Below, piece after piece: positions 48,374 to 61,005 of a DNA stretch of 64,000 bases. Numbering within the stretch: the stretch's first letter is position 1; each line of letters starts with the position of its first letter. The stretch lies in contig JARWKL010000001.1 of NCBI GenBank assembly GCA_029961685.1, forward strand, positions 31,012,295 to 31,076,294. The letters run 5' to 3'. The notes under the pieces are model-generated. The model saw nothing but the letters and a program-made list of their open reading frames with translations. It had not been told where the DNA came from and did no database searches. The position numbers were made by a program, and so were the translations under genes. Origin of the DNA: Aristolochia californica (lineage: Eukaryota > Streptophyta > Magnoliopsida > Piperales > Aristolochiaceae).

Positions 48374-50599
48374 AACGTGAGCAACACAGGTATTTCTCCA
48401 GTCTTTCTCCACCAGAATTACTTCCATTCTAGCTATAACTTTAGCACTAGAATGAGATCATAAAAAGGGAGATTGATCACTGGTGGAAGAGTACCCAAAG
48501 AAGGGATGTTTAACCCTCCTTATCGAATCTAGCAACTCAGTACCAGTGCTGGATTCACAACTCCCACGCCGTGTTACTCGATCCATGACCCTGGACCATA
48601 ACAAATACAAACAAGAGCTTAGAATCCCTAAAAATTATAGACACTCTCTGGAATTATCTCTCTCTACATTTGTCCATTGTGCATTTCCATTTTAGATGTA
48701 CTCTTTTTCCTTAAATCAAAACTTTGAGTTTTCGCTCTCCATTCATTCCGTAAACCAAAAAGGCAACTAAATGAAAATTTTACAGTTTAAGTAAGGAAAA
48801 AATTTAAAAAAATAACAAATGTAAGTAAAGAAAATTTATTCACATGCCACAATGAACATAAAAGTTTTGTTGTGCAAGTTTGGGAAATTCCCTAACTGCT
48901 TGGAATTTTAATAGAAAGAGATTTCTTCCACACATGCTTTAAAAAAGGATATGCGTGCTTGAAACTTGTTAAAGATGCAAATCACCTATGGATCCTAACC
49001 TTTTAAGGAGGATAACAAACGCTCATTAAATTCTCAAGTGAATGTGCGGTGGGATATTTACCCGAGTCAAACAACCATTATTTTTCTCATTTATAAAAAG
49101 CTGACCTAACGATCATAGATGATTGTAAATTGATTTATCATGCGGAACGGGCTATATTACCCTAAGAAATGACTTAAGGATTGGGAGTCAACACTCAGTT
49201 AAAAATCCCCCGCCAACACCTTTTTCTGACGATTGCAAAACCTGATATATAAAAACTAAAAAGAGCTTAGAATCCCTAAAAATTACAGACACTCTTTGGA
49301 ATTATCTCTCTCTACATTTATGCATTGCCGTAAACCGCAAAGGCAAATAGATCACAACAAAATGAAAATTTTAGAGTCTATGTAAGGACAAAATTTAAAA
49401 CAAAAAAAAAATGTAAGTAAAGAAAATTTACTCACACACCAAAAATGAACTCAAAATTTTTGTTGTCCAAGTTTTTGAAATTCCACTAATTCAACACTAA
49501 TAGCTTGGAATTTTATAAGAAAGAGATTTCTTCCACACATGCTTTAAAAATGGATATGCATGCTTGAAAAAATTTAAAGATGCAAACAACCTATGGATAC
49601 AAACCTTTTAAAGATAATAACAAACGCTCAATAAATTCTTAAGTGAACATGCAGTGGGATATTTACCCGAGTCAAAAAACCATTATTTTACCCATTTAGA
49701 AAAAGCTGACCTAACAATCATAGATGATTGTAAAGTGATTTATCATGCGTAACAGGCTATATTACCCAAAAAAATGTCTTATGGATAGGGAGTCAACACT
49801 CAGTTAAAAATCTTCTGCCTCCCCCTTTTTCCGACGATTGCAAAACCTGATATATAAAAACTAAAAAGAGCTTACAGTCCCTATAAATTACAAACACTCT
49901 GTGGAATTATCTCTCTCTACATTTGTGCATTGTGTATTTTTATTTTAGATATACTCTTTTTTCTTAAATCAAAACTTTGAGTTTCCGCTCTCCCTTCATT
50001 CTGTAAACCAAAAAGGCAAATAGATCACAACAAAATGAAAATTTTAGAGTTTATGTATGCAAAAAATTTAAAACAATAACCAATGTAAGTAAAGAAAATT
50101 TATTCACACACCACAAATGAACACAAAAGTTTTGTTTTCCAAGTTTGGAAAATTCCACTAGTTCAACCCTAACAGCTTGGATTTTTATAAGAAAGTAATT
50201 TCTTCCACACATGCTTTAAAAATGGATATGCATGCTTGAAACAAGTTAAAGATGCGAAACACCTATGGATCCAAACCTTTTAAAGTGAATAACAAACGCC
50301 AATTAAATTCTCAAATGAATGTGTTGTGGGATATTTACCCGAGTCAAAAGAGCCATTATTTTGCTTGTTTACAAAAAGGTGACCTAACAATCATAGATGA
50401 TTGTAAAGTGATTTATCATGCATAACTGGCAATATTACCCTAAGAAATTTCTTATGGATTGGGAGTCAACACTCAGTTAAAAATCCCCCGCCTCCCCCTT
50501 TTCCCGATGATTGCAAAACCTGATATATAAAAACTAAAAAGCGATTACAGTCCCTAAAAGTTAAAGACACACTTTGGAATTATCTCTCTCTACATTTGT

Positions 50600-50640
50600 G
50601 CGTTGTCTATTTACATTTTATAAGAAAGAGATTTCTTCCA
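50600..50640. other. Deletion junction making a 433-bp spaced monomer
   Basis: TGTCTATTTACATTTTA runs directly into TAAGAAAGAGATTTCTTCC, skipping about 240 bp between the TTCCATTTTAGATG part of one monomer and the TTGGAATTTTATAAG part of the next. ATTTTATA is common to both sides, suggesting a microhomology-mediated deletion. Confidence 0.75.
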
Positions 50641-53600
50641 CACATGCTTAAAAAATGGATATGCATGCTTGAAACATGATATAGATGCAAATCACCTATG
50701 GATCCAAACCTTTTAAAGAGAATAACAAAGGCTCATTAAATTCTCAAATGAACGTGTGGTGGGACATTTACTCAAGTCAAACAAGCCATTATTTTACCCA
50801 TTTACAAAAAGCTGACCAAACAATCGTAGATGACTGTAAAGTGATTTATCATGCGTAATGGGCTATATTACCTTAAGAAATGGCTTATGGATTGGGAGTG
50901 AACACACAGTTAAAAATCCCCGCGTCTCCCTTTTCCTGATGATGGCAAAACCTAACATATAAAAACTAAAAATAGCTTAGAATCCCTAAGAATTATAGAC
51001 ACCCTTTGGAACTATCTCCCTCAACATTTGTGCATAGTGCATGTCAATTTTAGATGTACTCTTTTTTCTTAAATAAAAACTTTGAGTTTTCGCTCTCCCT
51101 TCATCCCGTAAACCAAAAAAGTAAATAGATAACAACAAAATGAAAATTTTAGAGTTTATGTATGGAAAAAATTTAAAACAATAAAAAATGTAAGTAAAGA
51201 AAATTTATTCACACCCCACAAATGAACACAAACGTTTTGTTGTCCAACTTTGGGAAATTCCACTAGTTCAACTCTAACTGCTTGGAATTCTATAAGATTG
51301 GGATTTCTTCCACACATGATTTAAATATGGATATGCATGCTTGAAACATGTTAAAGATGCAAATCACCTATGGATCCAAACCTTTTAAAGAGAATAACAA
51401 TCGCTCATTAAATTCTTAAGTAAACGTGCGGTGGGATATTTACCCGAGTCAAACAAGACATTATTTTTCCCATTTACAAAAAGCTGACCTAACAATCATA
51501 GATGACTGTAAAGTGATTTACAATGCGTAACAGGCTATATTACCCTAAGATATGGATTATGTAATGGTAGCCAACACTAAGTTAAAAATCCCCCTCCTCC
51601 CCCTTTTCCCGACGATTGGAAAACCTGATATGTAAAAAATAAAAAGAGCTTACAATCCCTAAAAATTATAGACACTCTTTGGAATTATCTCTCTCTACAT
51701 TTGTGCATTGTGCATTTCCATTTTAGATGTACTCTTTTTTCTTAAATCAAAACATTGAGTTTTCTCTCTCCCTTCGTCCAGTAAACCAAAAAGGCAAATA
51801 GATCCCAACAAAATGAAAATTTTAGAGTTTATGTATGGAAAAAATTTAAACCAATAACAAATGTAAGTACAAAAAATTTATTCACACACTAAAAATCAAC
51901 ACACACATTTTGTTGTCCAAGTTTGGGAAATTCCACTAGTTGTTCACCCTAACAGCTTGGAACTTTATAAGAAAGAGATTTTTTCAACACATGCTTTAAA
52001 AATTGATATGGATGCTTGAAACATGTTAAAGATGCAAATCACCTATGCATCCAAACCTTTTAAAGAGAATAACAAACACTCATTAAATTCTCAAGTGACC
52101 GTGCGGTGGGATATTTACCCGAGTCAAACAAGCCATTATTTTGCCCATTTACAAAAAGTTGACCTAACGATCATAGATGATTGTAAAGTGATTTATAATG
52201 CGTAAATGGCTATATTACCCTAAGAAATGACTTATGGATTGGGAGTGAACACTTAGTTAAAAGCCCCCCACCTCCCCTTTTCCCAACGATTGAAAAACCT
52301 AATATATAAAAATTAAAAAGAGCTTACAATCCATAAAAATTACAGCCACTCTTTGGAATTACCAGTCTCTACATTTGTGCATTGTGCATTTCCATTTTAG
52401 ATGTACTCTTTTTTCTTAAATAAAAACTTTGAGTTTTCTCTCTCCCTTCATCCCGTAAACCAAAAAGGCAAATAGATCACAACAAAATGAAAATTTTAGA
52501 GTTTATGTATGGAAAAAATAAAAAAAATAACAAATATAAGTAAAGAAAATTTATTCACATGCCACAATTGAACAAAAAAGTTTTGCTGTCCAAATTTGGG
52601 AAATTCCCTAATAGCTTGGAATTTTATCAGAAAGAGATTTCTTCCTCACATACATTAAAAATGGATGTGCATGCTTGAAACATGTTAAAGATGCAAATCT
52701 CCTATGGATCCAAACCTTTTAAAGAGAATAACAAACGCTAATTAAATTCTCAACTAAACGTGTGGTGGGATATTTACCCGAGTTGAACAATCCATTATTT
52801 TGCCCATTTACAAAATACTGTACTAACGATCATAGATGATTGTAAAGTGATTTATCATGCGTAACGGGCTATATTTCCCTCAAAAATGACTAATGGATTG
52901 GGATTCAACACTCAGTTAAAAATCCCCCGCCTCCCCCTTTTCCCAACGATTGCAAAACCTGATATATAAATATTACAAAGAGCTTACAATCCCTAAAAAT
53001 TACTGACAGTCTTTGGAATTATCTCTCTCTACATTTGTGCATTGTGTATTTTTATTTTAGACGTACACTTTTTTGTTAAATCAAAACTTTGAGTTTTCGC
53101 TCGCCCTTCATCCCGTAAACCAAAAAGGCAAATAGATCACAACAAAATGAAAATTTTAGAGTTTATGAATTGAAAAAATTTAAAACAATAACAAATGTAA
53201 GGAAAGAAAATTTATTCACACGCAACAAATGAACACAAAAGTTTTGTCGTCCAAGTTTGGGAAATTCCACTAGTTGTTGACCCTAACAGCTTGGAATTTT
53301 ATAAAAAAAACATTTCTTCTACACATGCTTTCAAAATGGATATGAATGCTTGAAACATGTTAAAGATGCAAATCACCTAAGGATCCAAACCTTCTAAAGA
53401 GAATAACAAACGCTCATTAAATTCTCAAGTGAACGTATGGTGGGATATTTACCCGAGTCAAAAGAGCCAATATTTTGCCCATTTACAAAAAAGCTGACCT
53501 AACGATCATAGATGATTCTAAAGTGATTTATAATACATAACAGGCTATATAACCCTAAGAAATGACTTACGGAGTGGGAGTCAACCCTCAATTAAAAATC

Positions 53601-56599
53601 CCTGCCTCCCCCTTTTCCCTTCGATTGCAAAACATAATATATAAAAACTAAAAAGAGCTTACAATCCCTAAAAATTACAAACACTCTTTGGAATTACCAG
53701 TCTCTACATTTGAGCATTGTGCATTTCCATTTTAGATGTACTCTTTTTTCGTAAAACAAAACTTTGAGTTTTCTCTCTGCCTTCATCCCATAAACCAAAA
53801 AGACAAATAGATCAGAACAAAATGAAAATATTAGAGTTTATGTATGGAAAAAATTTAAAACAATAACAAATGTAAGTAAAGAAAATTTATTCACATGCAA
53901 CAAATGAACACAAAAGTTTTGTTGTCCAAGTTTGGGTGATTCCCTAACAGGTTGGAATTTTATAAGAAAGAGATTTCTTCTACAGATGCTTTAAAAATGG
54001 ATATGAATGCTTGAAACATGTTAAAGATGCAAATCACCTATGTATCCAAACCTTTTAAAGAAAATAACAAACACTCATTAAATTCTCAAGTGAACATGCG
54101 GTGGGATATTTACCCGAATCAAACAAGCCATTATTTTGCCGATTTAGAAAAAGATGACCTAACAATCATATATGATTGTAAAGTGATTTATCATGCATAA
54201 CGGGCTATGTTAACCTAAAAATGACTTATGGATTGGGAGTCAACACTCAGTTAAAAATCCCCTGCCTCCCCCTTTTCCTGACGATTGCAAAACTTGATAT
54301 ATAAAAACTAAAAAGAGCTCACAATCTCTAAAACTTACAAACACTCTTTGGAATTATCTCTCTCTACATTTGTGAATTGTGCATTTCCATTTTAGATCTA
54401 CTTTTTTTTCTTAAATCAAAACTTTAAGTTTTCGTTCTCCCTTCATCATGTACACCAAAAAGGCCAATAGATCACAACAAAATCAAATTTTAGAGTTTAT
54501 GTATGGAAAAATTTTTAAAAAATAACAAATTTAAGTAAAGAAAATTTATTCACACACCACATATGAACACAAAAGGTTTGTTGTCCAAATTTGGGAAATT
54601 CCACTATTACAAACCTAACAGCTTGGAATTTTATAAGAGAGAGATTTCTTCCACACATGCTTTAAAAATGGATATACATGCTCGAAACTTGTTAAAGATG
54701 AAAATCACCTATGGATCCAAACCTTTTAAAGAGAATAAAGAATGCTCATTAAATTCTCAAATGAATGTGCGGTGGGATATTTACCCGAGTCAAACAAACA
54801 TTATTTTACCTATTCACAAAAAGCTGACCTAACAATCATAAATTATTATAAAGTGATTTATCATGCGTATAGGGCTCTATTACCCTAAAAAAAGACTTAT
54901 GGATTGGGAGTGAACACTTAGTTAAAAATACCCCGCCTCCCCTTTTTCCCGACGATTGTAAAACTTGATATATAAAAACTAAAAAGAGCTCACAATCCCT
55001 AAAAATTACAGACACTCTTTGGAATTATAACTCCCTACATTTTTGCATTGTGCATTTCCATTTTAGATGTACTCTTTTTTCATAAATCAAAACATTGAGT
55101 TTTTGCTCTCGCTCCATCCCGTAAACCAAAAAGGCAAATAGATCACAACAAAATGAAAATTTTAGAGTTTATGTATGGAAAAAATTTAAAACAATAACAA
55201 ATGTAAGTAAAGAAAAATAATTCACACGCCACAAAAGAACTCAAAAGTTTAGTTGTCCAAATTTTGGAAATTCCTCTAGTTCAACCCTAACTGCTTGGAA
55301 TTTTATAAGAAAAAGATTTCTTCCACACATGCTTTAAAAATGGATATGCATGCTTGAAATATGTTAAAGATGTAAATCACCTATGGATCCAAACCTTTTA
55401 AAGAGAATAACAAACGCTCATTAAATTCTCAAGTGAACGTGTGGTGGGATATTTACCCCGAGTCAAACAAGCAATTATTTTGCCCATTTGAATAAAGCTG
55501 ACCTAATAATCATAGATGACTGTAAAGTGATTTATCGTGCATAGCGGGCTATATTACCCTAAGAAATGGCTTATGTATTGGGAGTAAGAACTCATATAAA
55601 AATCCCCCCCTCCCCCTTTTTCCTGACGATTGCAAAACTTGATATATAAAAAAAAAAAAGAGCATTCAAAACCTAAAAATTACAGACACTCTTTGGAATT
55701 ATCTCTCTCTACATTTTTGCATTGTGAATTTCCATTTCAGATGTACCCTTTTTTCTTAAATCAAAACATTCAGTTTTCGCTCTCTCTTCATCCTGTAAAT
55801 CAAAAAGGCAAATAGATCACAACTCAATGAAAATTTTAGAGTTTATGTAAGGAATAAATTTAAAACAATAAAAAATGTAAGTAAAGAAAATTTATTCACA
55901 CACCACAAATGAACACAAAATTTTTGTTGTCCAAGTTTGGGAAATTCCACTAGTTCAACCCTAACAGCTTGGAATTTTATAAGAAAGAGATTTCTTCCCC
56001 TCATGCTTTAAAAATGGATATGCACGCTTGAAACATGTTAAAGATGCAAATAACCTATGGATCCAAACCTTTTAAAGAGAATAAAAAACGCTCATTAAAT
56101 TCTCTAGTGAACATGAGGTGGGATATTTACCCTAGTCAAACAAGCCATTATTTTGCCCATTTTCAAATAGCTGACCGCACAATCATAGATGATTGTAAAG
56201 TGAATTATCATGCATAACGGGAAATATTACCGTAGGAAATGACTTATGGATTGGGATTCAACACTCAGTTAAAAATCCCCCACCTCCCCCTTTTCCCGAC
56301 AATTGCAAAACCTGATATATAAAAACTAAAAAGAGCTTACAAGCCCTAAAACTTACAGACACTCTTTGGAATTATCTCTCTACATTTGTGCATTGTGCAT
56401 TTCCTTTTTAGATATACTCATTTTTCTTAAATCAAAACTTTAAGTTTTCGCTCTCCCTTAATCCAGTAAACCAAAAAGGCACATAGATCACAACAAAATG
56501 AAAATTTTAGAGTTTATATATGGAATTTTTTTTAAAAAAAACCAAATTTAAGTAATGAAAATTTATTCACACACCAGAAATGAACACAAAAGTTTTTTT

Positions 56600-57900
56600 G
56601 TCCAAGTTTGGGAACCCTAACAGCTTGGAATTTTATAAGAAAGAGATTTCTTCCCCTCATGCTTAAAAAATGGATATGCACGCTTGAAACATGTTAAAGA
56701 TGCAAATCACCTATGGATCCAAACCTTTTAAAGAGAATAAAAAAAGCTCATTAAATTCTCAAGTGAACATGAGGTGGGATATTTACCCTAGTCAAACAAG
56801 CCATTATTTTGCCCATTTTCAAATAGCTGACCGCATAATCATAGATGATTGTAAAGTGACTTATCATGCATAACGGGAAATATTACCGTAGGAAATGACT
56901 TATGGATTGGGATTCAACACTCAATTAAAAGTCCCCCGCCTCCCCCTTTTCCCGACAATTGCAAAACCTGATCTATAAAAACTAAAAAGAGCTTACAAGC
57001 CCTAAAACTTACAGACACTCTTTGGAATTATCTCTCTCTACATTTGTGCATTGTGCATTTCCTTTTTAGATATACTCATTTTTCTTAAATCAAAACTTTA
57101 AGTTTTCGCTCTCCCTTAATCCAGTAAACCAAAAAGGCACATAGATCACAACAAAATGAAAATTTTAGAGTTTATATATGGAATTTGTTTTAAAAAAAAC
57201 CAAATTTAAGTAATGAAAATTTATTCACACACCAGAAATGAACACAAAAATTTTTTTGTCCAAGTTTGGGAACCCTAACAACTTGGAATTTTATAAGAAA
57301 GAGATTTCTTCCCCTCATGCTTAAAAAATGGATATGCACGCTTGAAACATGTTAAAGATGCAAATCACCTATGGACCAAACCTTTTAAAGAGAATAAAAA
57401 AAGCTCATTAAATTCTCAAGTGAACATGAGGTGGGATATTTACCCTAGTCAAACAAGCCATTATTTTGCCCATTTTCAAATAGCTGATCGCATAATCATA
57501 GATGATTGTAAAGTGACTTATCATGCATAACGGGAAATATTACCATAGGAAATGACTTATGGATTGGGATTCAACACTCAGTTAAAAGTCCCCCGCCTCC
57601 CCCTTTTCCCGACAATTGCAAAACCTGATATATAAAAACTAAAAAGAGCTTACAAGCCCTAAAACTTACAGACACTCTTTGGAATTATCTCTCTCTACAT
57701 TTGTGCATTGTGCATTTCCTTTTTAGATATACTCATTTTTCTTCAATCAAAACTTTAAGTTTTCGCTCTCCCTTAATCCAGTAAACCAAAAAGGCACATA
57801 GATCACAACAAAATGAAAATTTTAGAGTTTATGTATGGAAAAATTAAAAAAAAACAAATGTAAGTAATGAAAATTTATTCACACACCAGAAATGAACACA
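56600..57900 (+). repeat. Near-identical adjacent satellite monomers (recent amplification)
   Basis: The monomers with anchors 56715 and 57373 are almost identical over about 650 bp. They share rare changes: GGGAACCCTAACA (14-bp deletion), CCCCTCATGCTTAAAAAATGG, AACATGAGGTGGG, TTTCAAATAGCTGA, GGGAAATATTACC and TATATATGGAATTT. The preceding monomer (anchor 56059) shares most of these from about 55990 on, so three copies in a row derive from a recent event. Confidence 0.85.
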
Positions 57901-60900
57901 AAAGTTTTTTTGTCCAAGTTTGGGAAATTCCACTAGTTCAACCCTAACAACTTGGAATTTTATAAGAAAGAGATTTCTTCCACACATGCATTAAAAATGA
58001 ATATGTATGCTTGAAACATGTTAAAGTTGCAAATTACATATGGATCCAAAAAATTTAAAGAGAATAACAAACGCTCATTAAATTCTCAAGTGAACGTGCG
58101 GTGGGATAATTAGCCGAGTCAAAGAAGCCATTATTTTACCCATTTACAAAAAGCTGACCTAACGATCATAGATGATTGTAAAGTGATTTATCATGTGTAA
58201 CGGGCTATATTACCCTAAGAAATGGCTGATGGAGTGGGTGTCAACACTCAGTTAAAAATTCCCCTCCTCCTCCTTTTCCCGACATTTGCAAAACCGGATA
58301 TATAAAAAACGAAAAAAGTGCTTACAATCCCTAAAAATTACAAAAACTCATTGGAATTATCTCTCTCCACATTTTTGGATTGTGCATTTAATTTTTAGAT
58401 GTACTCTTTTTTTTAAAATCAAAACTTTAAGTTTTTGCTTTCCCTTCATCCATAAACCAAAAAGGCAAATAGATGACAACAAAATTAAAATTTTAGAGTT
58501 TATGTATGGAAAAAATTTAAAACAATAACAAATATAATTACAAAAAATTTACTCACACACCACAAATGAACACAAAAGTTTTGTTGTCCAAGTTTGGGAA
58601 ATTCCACTAGTTGTTGACCCTAACAACTTGGAATTTTAAAAGAAAGAGATTTCTTCCACACGTGCTTTAAAAATAGATATGCATGCTTGAAACATGTTAA
58701 AGATGCAAATGACCTATGGATCCAAACTGATTAAAGATATTAACAAGCGATCATTAAATTCTCAAGTGCACATGCGGTGGGATATTTACCCGAGTCAAAC
58801 AAGCCATTATTTTGCCCATTTACAAAAGTTGACGTAACGTCCATAGATGATTGTAAAGTGATTTATCATGCGTAATGGGCTATATTACCCTAAGAAATGA
58901 TTGATGGATTGGGAGTCAACACAGCTAAAAATCCCTCGCCTCCCCCTTTTCCCGACGATTGCAAAACCAGATATATAAAAACTAAAAAGAGCAACAATCC
59001 CTAAAAATTATAGACTGTTTGGAATTATCTCTCTCTACATGTGTGCATTGTGCATTTCCATTTTTTATTTGGTCTTTTTTCTTAAATCAAAACTTTGAGT
59101 TTTCGCTCTCCCTTCATCCTGTAAACCAAAAATGCAAATAGATCACAACAAAATGAAAATTTAAGAGTTTATGTATCGAAAAAATTTAAAACTATAAGAA
59201 ATGTAAGTAAAGAAAATTTATTCACATGCAGAAATGAACACAAAACTTTTGTTGTCCAAGTTTTTAAAATTCCCTAACTGCATGGAATTTTATAAGAAAG
59301 AGATTTCTTCCACACTTGCTTTAAAAAGGGATATGCATGCTTGAAACTTGTTAAAGATGCAAATCACCTATAGATCGAAACCTTTTAAAGAGAATAACAA
59401 ACGCTCATTAATTTCTCAAGTGAATGTGCGGTGGAGTATTTATCCGTGTCAAACAAGCCATTATTTTGCCCATTTAGAAAAACTTGACCTAACAATCATA
59501 GATGAATGTCAAGTGATTTATCTTGTGTAACGGGCTATATTACACTAATAATTGACTTATGGATTGGGAGTCAACACTGGGTTAAAAATCCCCCCCCTCC
59601 CCATTTTCTCGACAATTTCAAAACCTGTCCCTAAAAATTATAGACACTCTCTGGAATTATCTCTCTCTACATTTGTGCATTGTGCATTTCCATTTTATAT
59701 GTACTCTTTTTTACTAAATCAAAACCTTGAGTTTTCTCTCTACCTTCATCCCATAAACCAAAAAGGCAAATAGATCACAACAAAATAAAAATTTTAGAGT
59801 TTATACTTGGAAAAAATTTAAAACATTAAAAAATGTAAGTAAATAAAATTTATTCGCATGCCACAAATGAACTCAAAAGTTTTGTTGTCCAAGTTTGGGA
59901 AATTCCCTAACAGCTTGGAATTTTATAAGAAAGATATTTCTTCAACACACGCTTTAAAAATGTATATGCATGCTTGAAACATGTTAAACATACAAATCAC
60001 CTATGGATCCAAACCTTTTAAAGAGAATAACAAACGCTCATTAAATTCTCAAGTGAATGTGCGGTGGGATATTTACCCGAGTCAAACAAGCCATTATTTT
60101 GCCCATTTAAAAAAAGCTGACCTAACGATCATAGATGATTGTAAATTGATTTATCATGCATAACAGCTATATTACCCTAAGAAATGACTTATGGATTGGG
60201 AGTCAACACTCAGTTAAAAATCCCCCGCCTCCCCCTTTTCCCGACGATCGCAAAACTTGATATATAAACACTAAAAAGAGCTTACAATCCCTAAAAATTA
60301 CAGACACTCCCTGGAATTGTCTCTCTCTATATTTGTGCATTGTGCTTTTCCATTTTAGATGTACTCTTTTTTCTTATATCAAAATGTTGATTTTTCGCTC
60401 TCCCTTTATCCCGTAAACCAAAAAGGCATATAGATCACAACAAAATGAAAATTTAAGAGTTTATGTATGGAAAAAATTTAAAACAATAACAAATGTAAGT
60501 AAAGAGAATTTATTCACATGGCACAAATGACCACAAAAGTTTTGTTGTCCAAGTTTGGGAAATTCCACTAGTTGTTGACCTTAACAGCTTGGAATTTTGT
60601 AAGAAAGAGATTTCTTCCACACATGCTTTAAAAATGGATATGCATGCTTGAAACATGTTAGAGATGCAAATCACCTTTGGATCCAAACATTTTAAAGAGA
60701 ATAACAAACGCTAATTAAAATCTCAAGTGAACGTGCAGTGGAATATTTACCCAAGTCAAACAAGCCATTATTTTGCCCATTTACAAAAAGCTGACCTAAC
60801 GATCATTGATGATTGTAAAGTGATTTATCATGTGTAACGGGCTATATTACCCTATGAAATGACTTATGGATCGGGAGTCAACACTCAGTTAAAAATCCCA

Positions 60901-60984
60901 CACCTCCCCCTTTTCCCAAAGATTGTAAAACCTGATATATAAATACTAAAAAGAGCTTACAATCCCTTAAAATTACAGACACTC

Positions 60985-61005
60985 TCTGCAATGTTGGGAA
61001 ATTCC
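60985..61005. other. Deletion junction making a 449-bp spaced monomer
   Basis: CAGACACTCTCTGCAATG joins TTGGGAAATTCCACTAG, removing about 220 bp including the pyrimidine tracts and the A-rich end of the monomer. Confidence 0.75.

Larger units (their letters stand above)
47747..48603 (+). mobile_element. Solo-LTR-like element, 857 bp, TGTT...AACA ends
   Basis: Non-satellite DNA inserted immediately after the satellite TATA-like box. It starts TGTTGTGGACTCA and ends GACCATAACA, so the ends are 4-bp inverted repeats of LTR type. The plus orientation is suggested by TATTTAAG at 47949-47956, a possible TATA box, and is tentative. It holds no recognisable protein; open frames of 88 and 131 codons at 47964-48363 have no family likeness. 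No 5-bp target duplication is visible. Alternatives are a fragment of a larger non-autonomous element (TRIM or LARD). Confidence 0.5.

Noticed and set aside
48483..48695. A 70-codon frame containing RRVTRSMT as a retroelement pol remnant.
   Set aside because: The resemblance is to a few residues only, and the frame runs from the element into satellite, so it is not a real gene.
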